From Pseudomonas anuradhapurensis (GTDB lineage: Bacteria > Pseudomonadota > Gammaproteobacteria > Pseudomonadales > Pseudomonadaceae), in the NCBI RefSeq assembly GCF_014269225.2, contig NZ_CP077097.1:4723001-4787000 (forward strand): a stretch of 64,000 bases of DNA, in the 5' to 3' direction. Both the position numbers and the translations under genes were made by a program. The notes under the pieces are model-generated. The model was not told where the DNA came from. It worked only from the letters and a program-made list of their open reading frames with translations, and did not search any database. Below, in pieces: positions 26,874 to 38,566 of this stretch (its first letter is position 1; each line of letters opens with the position of its first letter).

Positions 26874-28171
26874 GGCGCCACTCCTTTACGCGGGGTCACA
26901 CCGGTACGGCTGATGCGGATCAGCCCACGCGGTCGCCAGATCATCATCAGCACCATGAGCACACCGAACAGCAGCACCCGGTATTCCGAGAAGCTGCGCA
27001 GCAGCTCTGGCGCCACGGTCAGGACGAAGGCCGCGATCACCACGCCCACGGTCGAGCCCATGCCGCCGAGCACGACGATGGCAAGAATCAGTGCCGACTC
27101 GAAGAAGGTGAACGAGGACGGGTTGACGAAGCCCTGGTAGGTTGCGAAGAACACCCCCGCAAGGCCAGCAGTGGAGGCGCCCAGGGTAAACGCCGAGAGT
27201 TTCACCAACACATGGTTCAGGCCCATCGAGCGGCAGGCGATCTCGTCCTCGCGCAGCGCTTCCCAGGCCCGGCCGACCGGCATGCGGGTCAGGCGGTGCT
27301 TGATGTACAGCACCGCCAGCACGACCATGAACAGCACCGCGTAGATGAACACGAACTTGAGGTTGGCGTTGTATTCGAAGCCGAAGAACTCGTGGATCGG
27401 TACCCCACCGTCCTTGGCCCGGCGGCCGAATTCCAGGCCGAAGAAGGTTGGCGACGGCGCCGGCATGCCGTTCGGGCCACCGGTGAACGACAGCCAGTTG
27501 TTCAGTACCAGGCGGATGATCTCACCGAAGCCCAGGGTCACGATCGCCAGGTAGTCACCGTGCATCCGCAGCACCGGGAAGCCGAGGACACAGCCCGCCA
27601 GCGCCGCTGCGATGGCCGCCAGTGGCAGCACGCTCCAGAAGCCCAGGCCGAGGTACTGGTAGCCCAGCGCCAGGCCGTAGGCGCCGATGGCATAGAACGC
27701 CACGTAGCCGAGGTCGAGCAGGCCGGCCAGGCCGACCACGATGTTCAGGCCGAGGCCGAGCAGTACGTAGATCAGGCCAAGGATGACCACGGTCAACAGG
27801 TACTTGTTGGCGAAGATCGGGAAGACGATGGCAATCACCACCAGCGCCGGGATGATGTAGCGCAGCCGCGACACGTAGTCCGGCGCGCGCACATGCACGC
27901 CCGAGCCACCGCTTTCGAAGCCCTGCAGCATGCGGGTGCCGGCGGCGGTCTGCAGGTACAGGCTGAGCAGGAAGCGCCCCAGCATCACCCCACCGACCAG
28001 CCAGGCCACGCGACGCGGCTCGGCATTGAAGCTGTAGCCATCGAGGACCACGCCGACGACCGGGCCAAACACGATGAGTGCCAGCAAGCCGGCGACGATG
28101 GTCTCCAGCAGGCTGCGTTTAAGGTCGAAACCCTTGGTTTCGGGAACAGCGGCAGTTTTGGCAATGGACAT
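26870..28171 (-). CDS. livM: Branched-chain amino-acid ABC transporter permease LivM
   Basis: Inner-membrane permease of 433 residues. An N-terminal region of about 110 residues with two helices (DUF3382-like) precedes the standard LivM core (YVLLGLGLNIVVGLAGLLDLGYVAF is the family signature). About ten helices in total. ATG at 28171 is preceded by AAGGTG at the correct spacing; a GTG at 28177 that overlaps the livH stop as GTGA is an alternative and would add two residues. Works with LivH as the translocation pore. Confidence 0.92.
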   Translation of the reverse strand: MSIAKTAAVPETKGFDLKRSLLETIVAGLLALIVFGPVVGVVLDGYSFNAEPRRVAWLVGGVMLGRFLLSLYLQTAAGTRMLQGFESGGSGVHVRAPDYVSRLRYIIPALVVIAIVFPIFANKYLLTVVILGLIYVLLGLGLNIVVGLAGLLDLGYVAFYAIGAYGLALGYQYLGLGFWSVLPLAAIAAALAGCVLGFPVLRMHGDYLAIVTLGFGEIIRLVLNNWLSFTGGPNGMPAPSPTFFGLEFGRRAKDGGVPIHEFFGFEYNANLKFVFIYAVLFMVVLAVLYIKHRLTRMPVGRAWEALREDEIACRSMGLNHVLVKLSAFTLGASTAGLAGVFFATYQGFVNPSSFTFFESALILAIVVLGGMGSTVGVVIAAFVLTVAPELLRSFSEYRVLLFGVLMVLMMIWRPRGLIRISRTGVTPRKGVAP

Positions 28172-28173
28172 GT

Positions 28174-29088
28174 TCACACCTTAGCCACGAGCGGGCGACC
28201 CAGCAGGCCTTGCGGGCGGAAGATAAGGATCATCACCAGCAGCGAGAAGCTGAACACGTCCTTGTAGTCGGAGTTGATCAGGCCAGAGAACAGCGACTCG
28301 GAAATACCCAGGATGATCCCGCCGAGCATGGCGCCAGGCAGCGAGCCGATACCGCCGAGCACCGCGGCGGTGAACGCCTTGATGCCGATGATGAAGCCGG
28401 CGTAGAAGTCGAAGGTGCCGTAGTTCATGGTGATCAGCACGCCAGCCAGGGCGGCCATCACCGCACCGATGACGAACACGTAGGAGATCACCCGGTCGGT
28501 GTTGATGCCGAGGATCGAGGCCATCTTGCGGTCTTGCTGGGTAGCCCGGCACATGCGGCCAAGCTTGGTGTACTTGATCACGTAGGTGAGCAGGCCCATG
28601 CCCACGAATGCGGCCACCAGGATGAAGATCTTGGTGTAGGTCAGTTGCACGAAGCCGGTGCCCACTTCGACGCGCCAGGCGCCTTCGAGCAGGGTTGGCA
28701 CGCCTTGCTGGCGGGCGCCCTGGCTGATCTGCGCGTAGTTCTGCAGGATCAGCGAAATGCCGATGGCACTGATCAGCGGTGCCAGGCGGGTGGAGTTGCG
28801 CAGGGGTTTGTAGGCGATGCGTTCGATGGTGAAGCCGTACACACCGGTGACGACGATGGTGAACAACAGGGTGCCCAGCATCAGCAGGGGGAACGACTCG
28901 ATACCGAAGTAAGCCAGCAATGCCAGGCTGATTGCCGCGAGGTACGCGGAAATCATGTACACCTCGCCGTGCGCGAAGTTGATCATGCCGATGATGCCAT
29001 AGACCATTGTGTAGCCGATGGCGATCAGGCCATAGACCGACCCGAGAGTCAGGCCGTTGACCAGTTGCTGCAGGAAAATACCATCCAT
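28174..29088 (-). CDS. livH: Branched-chain amino-acid ABC transporter permease LivH
   Basis: Inner-membrane permease of 304 residues with about eight helices. The N-terminus (FLQQLVNGLTLGSVYGLIAIG) and INFAHGEVYMISAYLA carry the LivH/BraD motifs, and the late loop AFTAAVLGGIGSLPGAMLGG (split) matches. It follows livK after a 154-bp gap holding a hairpin, consistent with lower expression of the membrane components than of the binding protein. Stop close to the livM start. Confidence 0.94.
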   Translation of the reverse strand: MDGIFLQQLVNGLTLGSVYGLIAIGYTMVYGIIGMINFAHGEVYMISAYLAAISLALLAYFGIESFPLLMLGTLLFTIVVTGVYGFTIERIAYKPLRNSTRLAPLISAIGISLILQNYAQISQGARQQGVPTLLEGAWRVEVGTGFVQLTYTKIFILVAAFVGMGLLTYVIKYTKLGRMCRATQQDRKMASILGINTDRVISYVFVIGAVMAALAGVLITMNYGTFDFYAGFIIGIKAFTAAVLGGIGSLPGAMLGGIILGISESLFSGLINSDYKDVFSFSLLVMILIFRPQGLLGRPLVAKV

Positions 29089-29209
29089 AACGCAATCTCA
29101 CCTGATTGAGATTGCACGAGCGCCGACCACGGCGGGCCTTGGGACTAGGCGGCCCTCGCAGCGCAGTACTGTGCAGATCTACGGATAAAGACAGGTACCG
29201 CGGGGCTTG

Positions 29210-29231
29210 GGCCCGGGCGTGAACCCGGGCC
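29210..29231 (-). promoter_or_regulatory. Hairpin between livK and livH
   Basis: GGCCCGGG-CGTGAA-CCCGGGCC is a perfect 8-bp stem with a six-base loop in the livK-livH gap. Read on the minus strand it lacks a following U-run, so it is more likely an RNA-stabilising or partial attenuation element than a terminator. Confidence 0.6.
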
Positions 29232-29242
29232 GTGGGCCGTTG

Positions 29243-30379
29243 TTATTTTTGTTTTTCCAGCTGGTGGTACTTGCCTTGGGCATCCCACTGGTAGACCACG
29301 TAGTCGGACACGGTCAGGTCACCCTTGCTGTCCCACTTCTTCTCGCCCATGACGGTCTGCACCGGGTTGGCCTTGAGCCACTTGGCAGCGTCTTCGCCCT
29401 TGTTCGACTTGGCGCCGTTGAAGGCAGCGGCCAGGGCCTGCAGCGAAGCGTAGGCGTACAGGGTGTAGCCTTCCGGCTCGGTGCCATTCTTGCGGAACTC
29501 CTCCACCACCGCCTTGCTGTCCGGCAGCAGGCGCGGGTCGGCACCGAAGGTCATGTACACGCCGTCGACGTACTGCGCGCCGCCTGCGGTGGACACCAGT
29601 TCGTCGGTGACGATGCCATCATCGGACATGAACTTGACGTCCTTCAGGCCCTGCTCGCGCAGCTGGCGCACCAGCGGGCCGGCTTCCGGGTGCAGGCCAC
29701 CGAAGTACACCACGTCGGCACCGGTGGAGCGGATCTTGGTGACCACGGCACTGAAGTCTTTCTCGCCACGGGTCAGGCCTTCGTACAGCACCGGCTTGAC
29801 GCCGCGTTTCTCCAGCTGCGCCTTGGTCGCGTCAGCCAGGCCTTGGCCGTAGGTGTCCTTGTCGTGCAGCACCGCGACCTTCTTGCCCTTGAGCACGTCG
29901 ACGATGTAGTCGCCAGCGACGATGCCCTGCTGGTCGTCACGCCCGCACATGCGGAACATGGCGGAAAGGCCGCGCTCGGTCACCTGCGGGTTGGTCGAGC
30001 CCGGGGTGATGGCGATCACGCCAGCCTCGTCATATACCTCGGAAGCCGGGATGGTATTGGAGGAACAGAAGTGGCCGACCACGCCGATCACCTTGTCCTG
30101 GTCGACCAGGCGGTTGGCCACGGCCACGGCCTGCTTCGGTTCGCAGGCGTCATCGCCCTTGACCAGGACGATTTTCTCGCCATTCACGCCACCGGCGGCG
30201 TTGATCTTGTCGGCCGCTGCCTGCGCACCTTTCATGTACTGCTCGCCAAACGCTGCGTTTGCCCCGGTCATCGGGCCCGCTACACCGATCTTGACGTCGG
30301 CCTGAACATACGAAGAAACACCCAGTGCCGTAGCTACGGCCAGAGCCAGGAAACCTTTCTTGTAAAACGTCTGCGACAT
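29243..30379 (-). CDS. livK: Branched-chain amino-acid ABC transporter substrate-binding protein LivK
   Basis: Periplasmic binding protein of 378 residues with a signal peptide (MSQTFYKKGFLALAVATALG, cleavage near VQA-DVK at about 27). The mature protein begins VKIGVAGPMTGANAAFG and contains FCSSNTIPASEVYDEAGV, the disulfide and ligand-pocket region of the Leu/Ile/Val-binding family. Likely ligands are branched-chain amino acids, though paralogues in Pseudomonas can differ. AGGAGCACCACC precedes the ATG. First gene of the liv operon, downstream of a sigma-54-type promoter. Confidence 0.93.
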   Translation of the reverse strand: MSQTFYKKGFLALAVATALGVSSYVQADVKIGVAGPMTGANAAFGEQYMKGAQAAADKINAAGGVNGEKIVLVKGDDACEPKQAVAVANRLVDQDKVIGVVGHFCSSNTIPASEVYDEAGVIAITPGSTNPQVTERGLSAMFRMCGRDDQQGIVAGDYIVDVLKGKKVAVLHDKDTYGQGLADATKAQLEKRGVKPVLYEGLTRGEKDFSAVVTKIRSTGADVVYFGGLHPEAGPLVRQLREQGLKDVKFMSDDGIVTDELVSTAGGAQYVDGVYMTFGADPRLLPDSKAVVEEFRKNGTEPEGYTLYAYASLQALAAAFNGAKSNKGEDAAKWLKANPVQTVMGEKKWDSKGDLTVSDYVVYQWDAQGKYHQLEKQK

Positions 30380-30438
30380 GAGGTGGTGCTCCTAGAGTTT
30401 TTTTGGTTGGCACTACAACTTCTCAGCCCTGTGCTCCG

Positions 30439-30454
30439 AGCAAGGGCCGTGCCA
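30439..30454 (-). promoter_or_regulatory. Sigma-54 (RpoN) promoter of the liv operon
   Basis: On the minus strand this reads TGGCACGGCCCTTGCT, a perfect match to TGGCACG-N4-TTGCW with the GG-N10-GC spacing. Transcription would start near 30428, about 50 bases before the livK ATG. Confidence 0.88.
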
Positions 30455-30731
30455 TCGGTTTTGTCTTCCGGAAAAACACACCGTAGAGGGCGTCTGCAGG
30501 CGACCGACGGCCTTTTCTTTATTGAGCGTGCAACCGTCTGCCGCGCGGCGGGCGCCACCACACGTACAGACAAGGAGCAACCGTCGAGTGCCATCATTGC
30601 AACCCCGGCAAGTGTTTACGTGCAACCGGCCTGTAACAGCGGACGTCACCGAACTGCACACTGCTGGTGCGCGACTGCTACAGGCGGCACCGTTACAAGG
30701 CCTGCGCGCGCACCGAAAAACACGCTGTTTT

Positions 30732-30843
30732 GGCTGTTCCGGCCTCTTCGCGGGCTCGCCCGCTCCCACAGGTACTGCACCGTTCCTGAGCTCGGAGGTG
30801 TTCCTGTGGGAGCGGGCAAGCCCGCGAAGAGGCCGGAACAGCC
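30732..30843. repeat. REP pair, CGCGGG class
   Basis: Inverted units at 30734-30772 and 30803-30841 with outer GGCTGTTCC arms, immediately upstream of pncB. Being upstream of a gene start, they are less likely to be a terminator for that gene. Confidence 0.9.
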
Positions 30844-30902
30844 ACACGAGGCGCAAAAGGCTGGCACAATGTCCGCCATTCGCCGCTTCCGGAGCCCCTT
30901 TG

Positions 30903-32108
30903 ATGAGCGAGAGCGCATTCGCCGAGCGCATCGTGCACAACCTGCTCGACACTGACTTCTACAAACTCACGATGATGCAGGGCGTGTTGCACAACTACCC
31001 GGACGCCGACGTCGAATGGGAATTCCGCTGCCGCAACGGCGAGGACCTGCGCCCCTATCTCGGCGAGATCCGCAACCAGCTGGAAAAGCTCAGCGACCTT
31101 ACCCTCGACGACGGCCAGCTGGCCTTCCTCGAACGCATCAGCTTCCTCAAGCCCGACTTCCTGCGCTTTCTGCGCCTGTTCCGCTTCAACCTGCGTTACG
31201 TGCGCCTGGGGATAGAAGACAACCAGCTGTTCCTGCGCCTGAAAGGCCCGTGGCTGCATGTGATCCTGTTCGAAGTGCCGCTGCTGGCGATCATCAGCGA
31301 AGTGCGCAACCGCCACCTGCACCCCCGCATGCGCCTGGCCGAAGCGCGCGACCAGCTGTACCGCAAGTTCGACTGGCTACGCGCACATGCCAGCGCCGAT
31401 GAACTGGCCGAACTGCAGGTGGCCGACTTCGGCACCCGTCGACGCTTTTCCAGCCGCGTGCAGGAAGAAGTGGTCCGCGTGCTGCGCGACGACTTCCCGG
31501 CCCGTTTCGTCGGCACCAGCAACGTCGACCTGGCATGGAAACTGGATGTCAAGCCGTTGGGCACCATGGCCCACGAATGGATCATGGCCCACCAGCAACT
31601 CGGCCCGCGGCTGATCGACAGCCAGATCGCCGCGCTGGACTGCTGGGTGCGCGAGTACCGCGGCCTGCTCGGCATCGCCCTGACCGACTGCATCACCATG
31701 GATGCCTTCCTCGGCGATTTCGACCTGTACTTCGCCAAGCTGTTCGACGGCTTGCGGCATGACTCCGGCGAACCGGTGGCCTGGGCAGAAAAGGCCATCG
31801 CCCACTACCAGAAACTGGGTATCGACCCGATGACCAAGACCCTGGTGTTTTCCGATGGTCTCAACCTGACCCGCTCACTGGAAATCTTCCGCGCCCTGCG
31901 TGGTCGCATCAACGTGAGCTTTGGCATCGGCACCAACCTCACCTGTGACATCCCAGGCGTGGCACCGATGAACATCGTGCTTAAAATGACCGACTGCAAT
32001 GGCGCGCCGGTGGCGAAGATTTCCGACGAAGCCGCCAAGACCCAATGCCGCGACGAGAACTTCGTCGCCTATATGCGCCACGTATTCAAAGTCCCCAGCA
32101 AGGAGTAA
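30903..32108 (+). CDS. pncB: Nicotinate phosphoribosyltransferase PncB
   Basis: Cytoplasmic enzyme of 401 residues, the family's usual length. It makes nicotinate mononucleotide from nicotinate and PRPP with ATP, in NAD salvage. Conserved features are [13 protein letters not shown] (residues about 14-26, nicotinate pocket), the autophosphorylated-His region ([28 protein letters not shown] split, near residues 262-290), and [16 protein letters not shown] precedes the ATG at 30903; the frame is open upstream through REP sequence only. It forms a two-gene operon with nadE (3-bp gap). Confidence 0.97.
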   Translation: MSESAFAERIVHNLLDTDFYKLTMMQGVLHNYPDADVEWEFRCRNGEDLRPYLGEIRNQLEKLSDLTLDDGQLAFLERISFLKPDFLRFLRLFRFNLRYVRLGIEDNQLFLRLKGPWLHVILFEVPLLAIISEVRNRHLHPRMRLAEARDQLYRKFDWLRAHASADELAELQVADFGTRRRFSSRVQEEVVRVLRDDFPARFVGTSNVDLAWKLDVKPLGTMAHEWIMAHQQLGPRLIDSQIAALDCWVREYRGLLGIALTDCITMDAFLGDFDLYFAKLFDGLRHDSGEPVAWAEKAIAHYQKLGIDPMTKTLVFSDGLNLTRSLEIFRALRGRINVSFGIGTNLTCDIPGVAPMNIVLKMTDCNGAPVAKISDEAAKTQCRDENFVAYMRHVFKVPSKE

Positions 32109-32111
32109 CCC

Positions 32112-32939
32112 ATGCAAGCGGTTCAGCAAGAGATTGCCCAGGCGCTGAAGGTACAGCCGCCGTTCGCCGACGCCGCCGCGCTCGAGGCCGAAGTGGCCCG
32201 GCGCGTGGCGTTCATCAAGGATTGCCTGGCCAACGCCCGGCTCAAGACCCTGGTGCTGGGCATCAGCGGCGGCGTCGACTCGCTGACCGCGGCCCTGCTC
32301 GCCCAACGTGCCATCAACGAGCTGCGTGCCGAGACCGGTGACAAGGCCTATACCTTCATCGCGGTGCGCCTGCCTTACCATGTCCAGCATGATGAACACG
32401 ACGCCCAGGCCTGCCTGGAGGTGATCAAGGCCGATGAAGTACACACCATTGATATCGCCCCGGCGGTAAAAGCCCTGGCTGGCGAAGTAGAGGAACTGAA
32501 GAACGGTTCGCCGACCTTGGTGGATTTTGTCGTCGGTAACGTCAAGGCTCGCACCCGCATGATTGCCCAGTACACCCTGGCCGGTGCGCGCGGGGGGCTG
32601 GTGATCGGCACCGACCACGCTGCCGAAGCGGTAATGGGCTTCTTTACCAAGTTCGGCGATGGGGCATGTGACCTGGCACCGCTGAGCGGGCTGGTGAAAA
32701 ACCAGGTGCGGGCGATTGCGCGCAGCTTTGGTGCGCCAGAATCACTGGTGGAGAAGGTGCCGACCGCAGACCTGGAAGACCTCGAGCCGGGCAAGCCGGA
32801 TGAAGCGTCCCATGGCGTGACCTACCAGCAGATCGATGCCTTCCTGCATGGGCTACCGGTTGACCAGGAAGCGTTCGACATCATCGTCGCCACCTACCGC
32901 AAGACCCAGCACAAGCGCGAAATGCCGTTCGCCCCTTAA
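32112..32939 (+). CDS. nadE: NAD synthetase NadE (ammonia-dependent)
   Basis: Amidates deamido-NAD with ammonia in the last NAD step. The protein has 275 residues, the small ammonia-dependent form with no glutaminase domain. The ATP pyrophosphatase P-loop SGGVDS is at residues 52-57, and [19 protein letters not shown] carries further substrate contacts. CAAGGAGTAACCC supports the start, three bases after pncB. The pair provides NAD from nicotinate. Confidence 0.97.
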   Translation: MQAVQQEIAQALKVQPPFADAAALEAEVARRVAFIKDCLANARLKTLVLGISGGVDSLTAALLAQRAINELRAETGDKAYTFIAVRLPYHVQHDEHDAQACLEVIKADEVHTIDIAPAVKALAGEVEELKNGSPTLVDFVVGNVKARTRMIAQYTLAGARGGLVIGTDHAAEAVMGFFTKFGDGACDLAPLSGLVKNQVRAIARSFGAPESLVEKVPTADLEDLEPGKPDEASHGVTYQQIDAFLHGLPVDQEAFDIIVATYRKTQHKREMPFAP

Positions 32940-32943
32940 AAGC

Positions 32944-33023
32944 TTCGCGGGCTCGCCCGCTCCCACAGGTACACCAGTTGCTGAGCATTATGGTGTACCT
33001 GTGGGAGCGGGCGAGCCCGCGAA
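32944..33023. repeat. Perfect 33-bp REP inverted repeat between nadE and azurin
   Basis: Arms 32944-32976 and 32991-33023 are perfect complements, with a 14-base loop. It lies between convergent genes and probably acts as a bidirectional RNA 3'-end hairpin. Confidence 0.92.
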
Positions 33024-33051
33024 TAGGCCCGAACTGCCTACACAGCTTTGA

Positions 33052-33501
33052 TTACTTGACGACGACCGTGCCTTTCATCATCGAGATGTGGCCTGGGAAC
33101 GAGCAGAAGAAGCCGTAGTCTGTGCCAGCTGCCAACTTGGACACATCAAAGGTCACAGAATCTTTTTCGCCCGCGCCAATGATCTTGGTGTGAGCGATGA
33201 CACGCTCGTCACCCTCTTTCAGATAGGCCTTATCGATACCAGCACTCAGGCCTTCGGTAGCGATCGGCTGCATATCAGCTGCCTTGCTGATGACAATGTT
33301 GTGGCCCATGACGTTCTTCGGCAGGTTGCCCGAATGCTCCAGGTTCACAGTGAATTGCTTGCAGCTCTTGTCGATGACGATTTCCTTGGTGTTGAAGGAC
33401 ATCTGGTCGGTCGAGTCGACAGTTACCGAGCACTCGGCTGCGAAGACAGAGGCGCTGGCGAGGGTCAGCAGGGATACCGCTACAGCTTTCGCAAACATCA
33501 T
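33052..33501 (-). CDS. azu: Azurin
   Basis: Periplasmic type I blue-copper electron carrier. The precursor has 149 residues: signal peptide 1-21, mature 128 residues starting AECSV. All copper ligands are present (mature His46, Cys112, His117, Met121, Gly45 carbonyl), as is the Cys3-Cys26 pair. Mature position 48, tryptophan in P. aeruginosa azurin, is isoleucine, and no tryptophan is present anywhere. ATGs at 33501 and 33498 are both possible; AAGGAG lies upstream of both. An ANR-like site lies 60 bp upstream, suggesting induction at low oxygen. Confidence 0.97.
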   Translation of the reverse strand: MMFAKAVAVSLLTLASASVFAAECSVTVDSTDQMSFNTKEIVIDKSCKQFTVNLEHSGNLPKNVMGHNIVISKAADMQPIATEGLSAGIDKAYLKEGDERVIAHTKIIGAGEKDSVTFDVSKLAAGTDYGFFCSFPGHISMMKGTVVVK

Positions 33502-33560
33502 GAATCTCCTTGGCAGGGTTTTATCAATTGCGAGACTGCCTGAAACCGTTCAGCCCCTTG

Positions 33561-33574
33561 CTGATATGGGTCAA
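33561..33574 (-). promoter_or_regulatory. Candidate ANR/FNR box for azurin
   Basis: On the azurin strand this reads TTGACCCATATCAG, matching 8 of the 10 fixed positions of TTGAT-N4-ATCAA. It lies about 60 bp before the azurin ATG. ANR control of azurin is known in Pseudomonas. It is flanked by arms CAGCCCCTT/AAGGGGCTG that could form a hairpin. Confidence 0.6.
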
Positions 33575-33614
33575 GGGGCTGTCAAGCGGTCAGCCAGTAG
33601 AATTGTTCAATCGA

Positions 33615-33624
33615 TTGTATACAA
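33615..33624. promoter_or_regulatory. TTGTATACAA palindrome, possible GntR-type operator
   Basis: A perfect 10-bp palindrome whose core resembles operators of FadR-subfamily GntR regulators. No such regulator gene is nearby, so the assignment is tentative. Confidence 0.4.
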
Positions 33625-33693
33625 CCAATTCAAGAGCACATCATGCCCTTTTATTGGACGATGGGACAACCTCTCATTTAGGAGCAATACGAA

Positions 33694-33783
33694 ATGACCC
33701 TAGGTAGCCTGATGAACAGCCTGCTCGCGGCCTACGCCCATGGCGCGACGGGTGCGATCTGTGAATTCTCCCGTCCGGAGTGA
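33694..33783 (+). CDS. Possible 29-residue small protein
   Basis: ATG at 33694, TGA at 33781-33783. TAGGAG at 33679-33684 is nine bases upstream, a usable ribosome site. The peptide starts MTLGSLMNSLLAAYAHGATG and continues AICEFSRPE, with a mildly amphipathic first half and one cysteine. It is not recognised as any family and could be a leader peptide, a small protein, or a chance frame. The next gene starts 64 bp downstream in the same direction. Confidence 0.4.
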   Translation: MTLGSLMNSLLAAYAHGATGAICEFSRPE

Positions 33784-33847
33784 AACCTGCCTTGGAACGG
33801 TAGCGCACGGGCCTTACCCTGTCTGCCTGAGTGACTGGAGATGAGCA

Positions 33848-34435
33848 ATGCCCGTACGTTCCGTTTGTGTGTTCTGCGGCGCCAGCATCGGCGCCAACCC
33901 TGCCTACCGTGAAGCGGCCGTCGCGCTGGGCCAGGCGATTGCCCATCGCGGCCTGACCCTGGTCTATGGCGGTGGCGCGGTTGGCCTGATGGGCGCCGTC
34001 GCCGACGCAGCCATGGCGGCCGGTGGCGAAGTGGTCGGGATCATCCCTGAGAGCCTGATGAATGCCGAAATCGGCCACAAGGGCCTCAGCCGCCTGGAAG
34101 TGGTCGACGGCATGCACGCGCGCAAGGCACGCATGGCCGAGCTGAGCGATGCGTTCATTGCCCTGCCGGGTGGGCTGGGTACGCTGGAAGAGTTGTTTGA
34201 AACATGGACCTGGGGGCAGCTGGGATATCACGCCAAGCCGCTGGGCCTGCTCGATGTGGATGGCTTCTACGAGAAGCTGGGCGGGTTCCTCGACCATATC
34301 GTCGCAGAAGGCTTCGTGCGCCCACAGCATCGGGCGATGTTGCTGCTGGCGCAGCAGCCTGATGAACTGCTGGACGAAATGGACAACTTCGTCGCGCCGG
34401 CGGCGCCGAAGTGGGTCGACAGGAAACCTGACTGA
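33848..34435 (+). CDS. LOG-family nucleoside 5'-monophosphate phosphoribohydrolase (TIGR00730)
   Basis: Rossmann-fold protein of 195 residues with the family motifs [14 protein letters not shown] (split; residues about 6-19), [14 protein letters not shown] and [12 protein letters not shown]. Plant and bacterial LOG proteins hydrolyse cytokinin riboside 5'-monophosphate, and some act on AMP; in Pseudomonas the role may be nucleotide salvage or cleansing. It lies beside azurin as in other pseudomonads. Start follows TGGAGATGAGCA. Confidence 0.9.
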   Translation: MPVRSVCVFCGASIGANPAYREAAVALGQAIAHRGLTLVYGGGAVGLMGAVADAAMAAGGEVVGIIPESLMNAEIGHKGLSRLEVVDGMHARKARMAELSDAFIALPGGLGTLEELFETWTWGQLGYHAKPLGLLDVDGFYEKLGGFLDHIVAEGFVRPQHRAMLLLAQQPDELLDEMDNFVAPAAPKWVDRKPD

Positions 34436-34447
34436 ACCTGTGATTTT

Positions 34448-34574
34448 GGGACCGCTTTGCGGTCCATCGCGACACAAGGCCGCTCCTACAATGAGCGTGC
34501 AAACCCTACAGTTCCGGGTGCTCGCGGTCGGTGTAGGAGCGGCCTTGTGTCGCGATGGGCTGCAAAGCAGCCCC
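34448..34574. repeat. REP pair, GCGACACAAGG class
   Basis: Inverted units at 34448-34490 and 34531-34574 between the convergent LOG-family and YgiQ-type genes. Confidence 0.88.
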
Positions 34575-34585
34575 AAAATCGCCAG

Positions 34586-36886
<2,301 letters not shown>

Positions 36887-36988
36887 GTCAGTGACCGGTT
36901 CTGGTGTGCAGGAAAATCGCGGGCGCGGAATATAGCACAAATTTTGACCAAATCCGACGATGGTTGTCGGATTCATGGATACCGATGA

Positions 36989-37134
36989 GCAAGGCCGCTC
37001 TGTTGGAACGGCCTGTGTCGCGATCGGGCGCGACACAAGGCCGCAAGCCAGGGGACCGCAATTGCCAGCGATAACCTGGTTCGCAGGTTTTACGGCCGCT
37101 TCGCGCCCGATCGCGACACAAGGCCGCTCCTGCA
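36989..37134. repeat. Cluster of degenerate REP units
   Basis: Several partial GCGACACAAGGCCGC units on both strands, one arm changed to CGCGATCGGGCGCG, between the ygiQ and dnaB genes. Fewer bases are conserved than in the other pairs. Confidence 0.75.
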
Positions 37135-37143
37135 CGGGCCCGG

Positions 37144-38541
37144 TTATTCGTCGTCGTCGAAGTTGTACATGCCCGGCGCAAGGTTTTCGAAGCGGGTGTA
37201 CTTGCCGATGAATGCCAGGCGTACGAAGCCGATGGGGCCGTTACGCTGTTTACCGATGATGATTTCCGCCACGCCCTTGTGCTCGGTCTCGGGGTGATAC
37301 ACCTCGTCGCGGTAGACGAACATGATCACGTCGGCGTCCTGCTCGATCGCACCGGACTCACGCAAGTCGGAGTTCACCGGGCGTTTGTTCGGCCGCTGTT
37401 CCAGGGAACGGTTCAGCTGCGACAGGGCGATGACCGGGCAGTTGAACTCCTTGGCCAGGGCCTTGAGCGAGCGGGAGATCTCGGAGATCTCGTTGGTACG
37501 GTTGTCACCGGCCGAACCAGGGATCTGCATCAGCTGCAGGTAGTCGACCATGATCATGGCGATTTCGCCGTGTTCACGGGCCAGGCGACGGGTGCGCGCG
37601 CGCATTTCCGAGGGGCTGATGCCGGCGGTATCGTCGATGAACAGCTTGCGGTCGTTGAGCAGGTTCACCGCAGATGTCAGACGCGGCCAGTCATCGTCGT
37701 CCAGTTGACCGGAACGCACCTTGGTCTGGTCGATACGGCCCAGCGACGACAGCATACGCATGATCAGCGACTCACCTGGCATCTCGAGGGAGAACACCAG
37801 CACTGCCTTGTCGGTACGCAGTACGGCGTTCTCCACCAGGTTCATGGCGAAGGTGGTCTTGCCCATCGACGGACGGCCGGCAACGATGATCAGGTCGGCC
37901 GGCTGCAGGCCGCTGGTCTTCTCGTCCAGGTCGGTGAAGCCGGTGGAAACACCGGTGATGTCGCTGTCGGAGTTGAACAGCGTGTCGATACGGTCGATGG
38001 CCATGGTCAACAGCTCGTTGACCCCTACCGGGCCGCCGGTTTTCGGCCGCGCCTCGGCGATCTGGAAGATCTGCCGCTCGGCATCGTCGAGAATTTCTTC
38101 GGCATTGCGCCCTTGCGGGTTGAATGCGTTGTCGGCGATATCGGTACTGATGCTGATCAGCTGGCGCAGGGTGGCACGCTCGCGAATGATCGCGGCGTAG
38201 GCCTTGATGTTGGCCACCGATGGGGTGTTCTTGGCCAGTTCGGCCAGGTACGCCAGGCCACCGACCTGCGATGACAGGCCTTCCTTGTCCAGTTGCTCAT
38301 GCAGCGTGACCACGTCGAATGGCTGGTTGGCATCAGCCAACTTGTGCACGGCGCGGAAGATCAGGCGGTGGTCATGCCGGTAGAAATCGCCGTCCGACAC
38401 CTGGTCCAGTACCCGCTCCCAGGCGTTGTTATCCAGCATCAGGCCACCGAGCACGGCCTGTTCGGCCTCGATGGAATGCGGCGGCACCTTCAGGGCTGCG
38501 GTTTGCAGGTCAAGCTGTTCGGGGGTGGTGATCTCGTTCAT
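37144..38541 (-). CDS. dnaB: Replicative DNA helicase DnaB
   Basis: Hexameric helicase of 465 residues that unwinds the replication fork. The N-terminal primase-interacting domain spans about residues 15-120 ([15 protein letters not shown]) and the RecA-like motor holds Walker [10 protein letters not shown] (about 223-231), MVDYLQLM (Walker B) and [13 protein letters not shown]. The ATG at 38541 is chosen as the family start; an upstream ATG at 38583 lies inside the terminator of the rplI operon. No adjacent phage gene. Regulation not seen. Confidence 0.97.
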   Translation of the reverse strand: MNEITTPEQLDLQTAALKVPPHSIEAEQAVLGGLMLDNNAWERVLDQVSDGDFYRHDHRLIFRAVHKLADANQPFDVVTLHEQLDKEGLSSQVGGLAYLAELAKNTPSVANIKAYAAIIRERATLRQLISISTDIADNAFNPQGRNAEEILDDAERQIFQIAEARPKTGGPVGVNELLTMAIDRIDTLFNSDSDITGVSTGFTDLDEKTSGLQPADLIIVAGRPSMGKTTFAMNLVENAVLRTDKAVLVFSLEMPGESLIMRMLSSLGRIDQTKVRSGQLDDDDWPRLTSAVNLLNDRKLFIDDTAGISPSEMRARTRRLAREHGEIAMIMVDYLQLMQIPGSAGDNRTNEISEISRSLKALAKEFNCPVIALSQLNRSLEQRPNKRPVNSDLRESGAIEQDADVIMFVYRDEVYHPETEHKGVAEIIIGKQRNGPIGFVRLAFIGKYTRFENLAPGMYNFDDDE

Positions 38542-38566
38542 GGCCACGAAAGAATTCTTGAGGATG

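Larger units (their letters stand above)
30380..30902. other. 523-bp region between divergent livK and pncB
   Basis: Contains, from left to right, the livK leader, its sigma-54 promoter (30439-30454), about 270 bp of sequence with no recognised gene or further motif, and a REP pair (30732-30843) just before the pncB start. A CCGGAG at about 30886 serves as pncB ribosome site. The unassigned stretch could hold enhancer sites for the sigma-54 promoter, but none was recognised with confidence. Confidence 0.6.
33502..33847. other. 346-bp region between azurin and the LOG-family gene
   Basis: Divergent regulatory region. It holds the azurin ribosome site, a candidate ANR site (33561-33574) within a GGGGCT/AGCCCC stem, a perfect 10-bp palindrome TTGTATACAA (33615-33624), a short A/T-rich stretch and a 29-codon frame with its own ribosome site (33694-33783). 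Confidence 0.6.

Noticed and set aside
30583..30602. A second TGGCAC...TTGCT pair upstream of livK
   Set aside because: The spacing is two bases too long for sigma-54 (GG to GC is not 10), so it was not called as a promoter.
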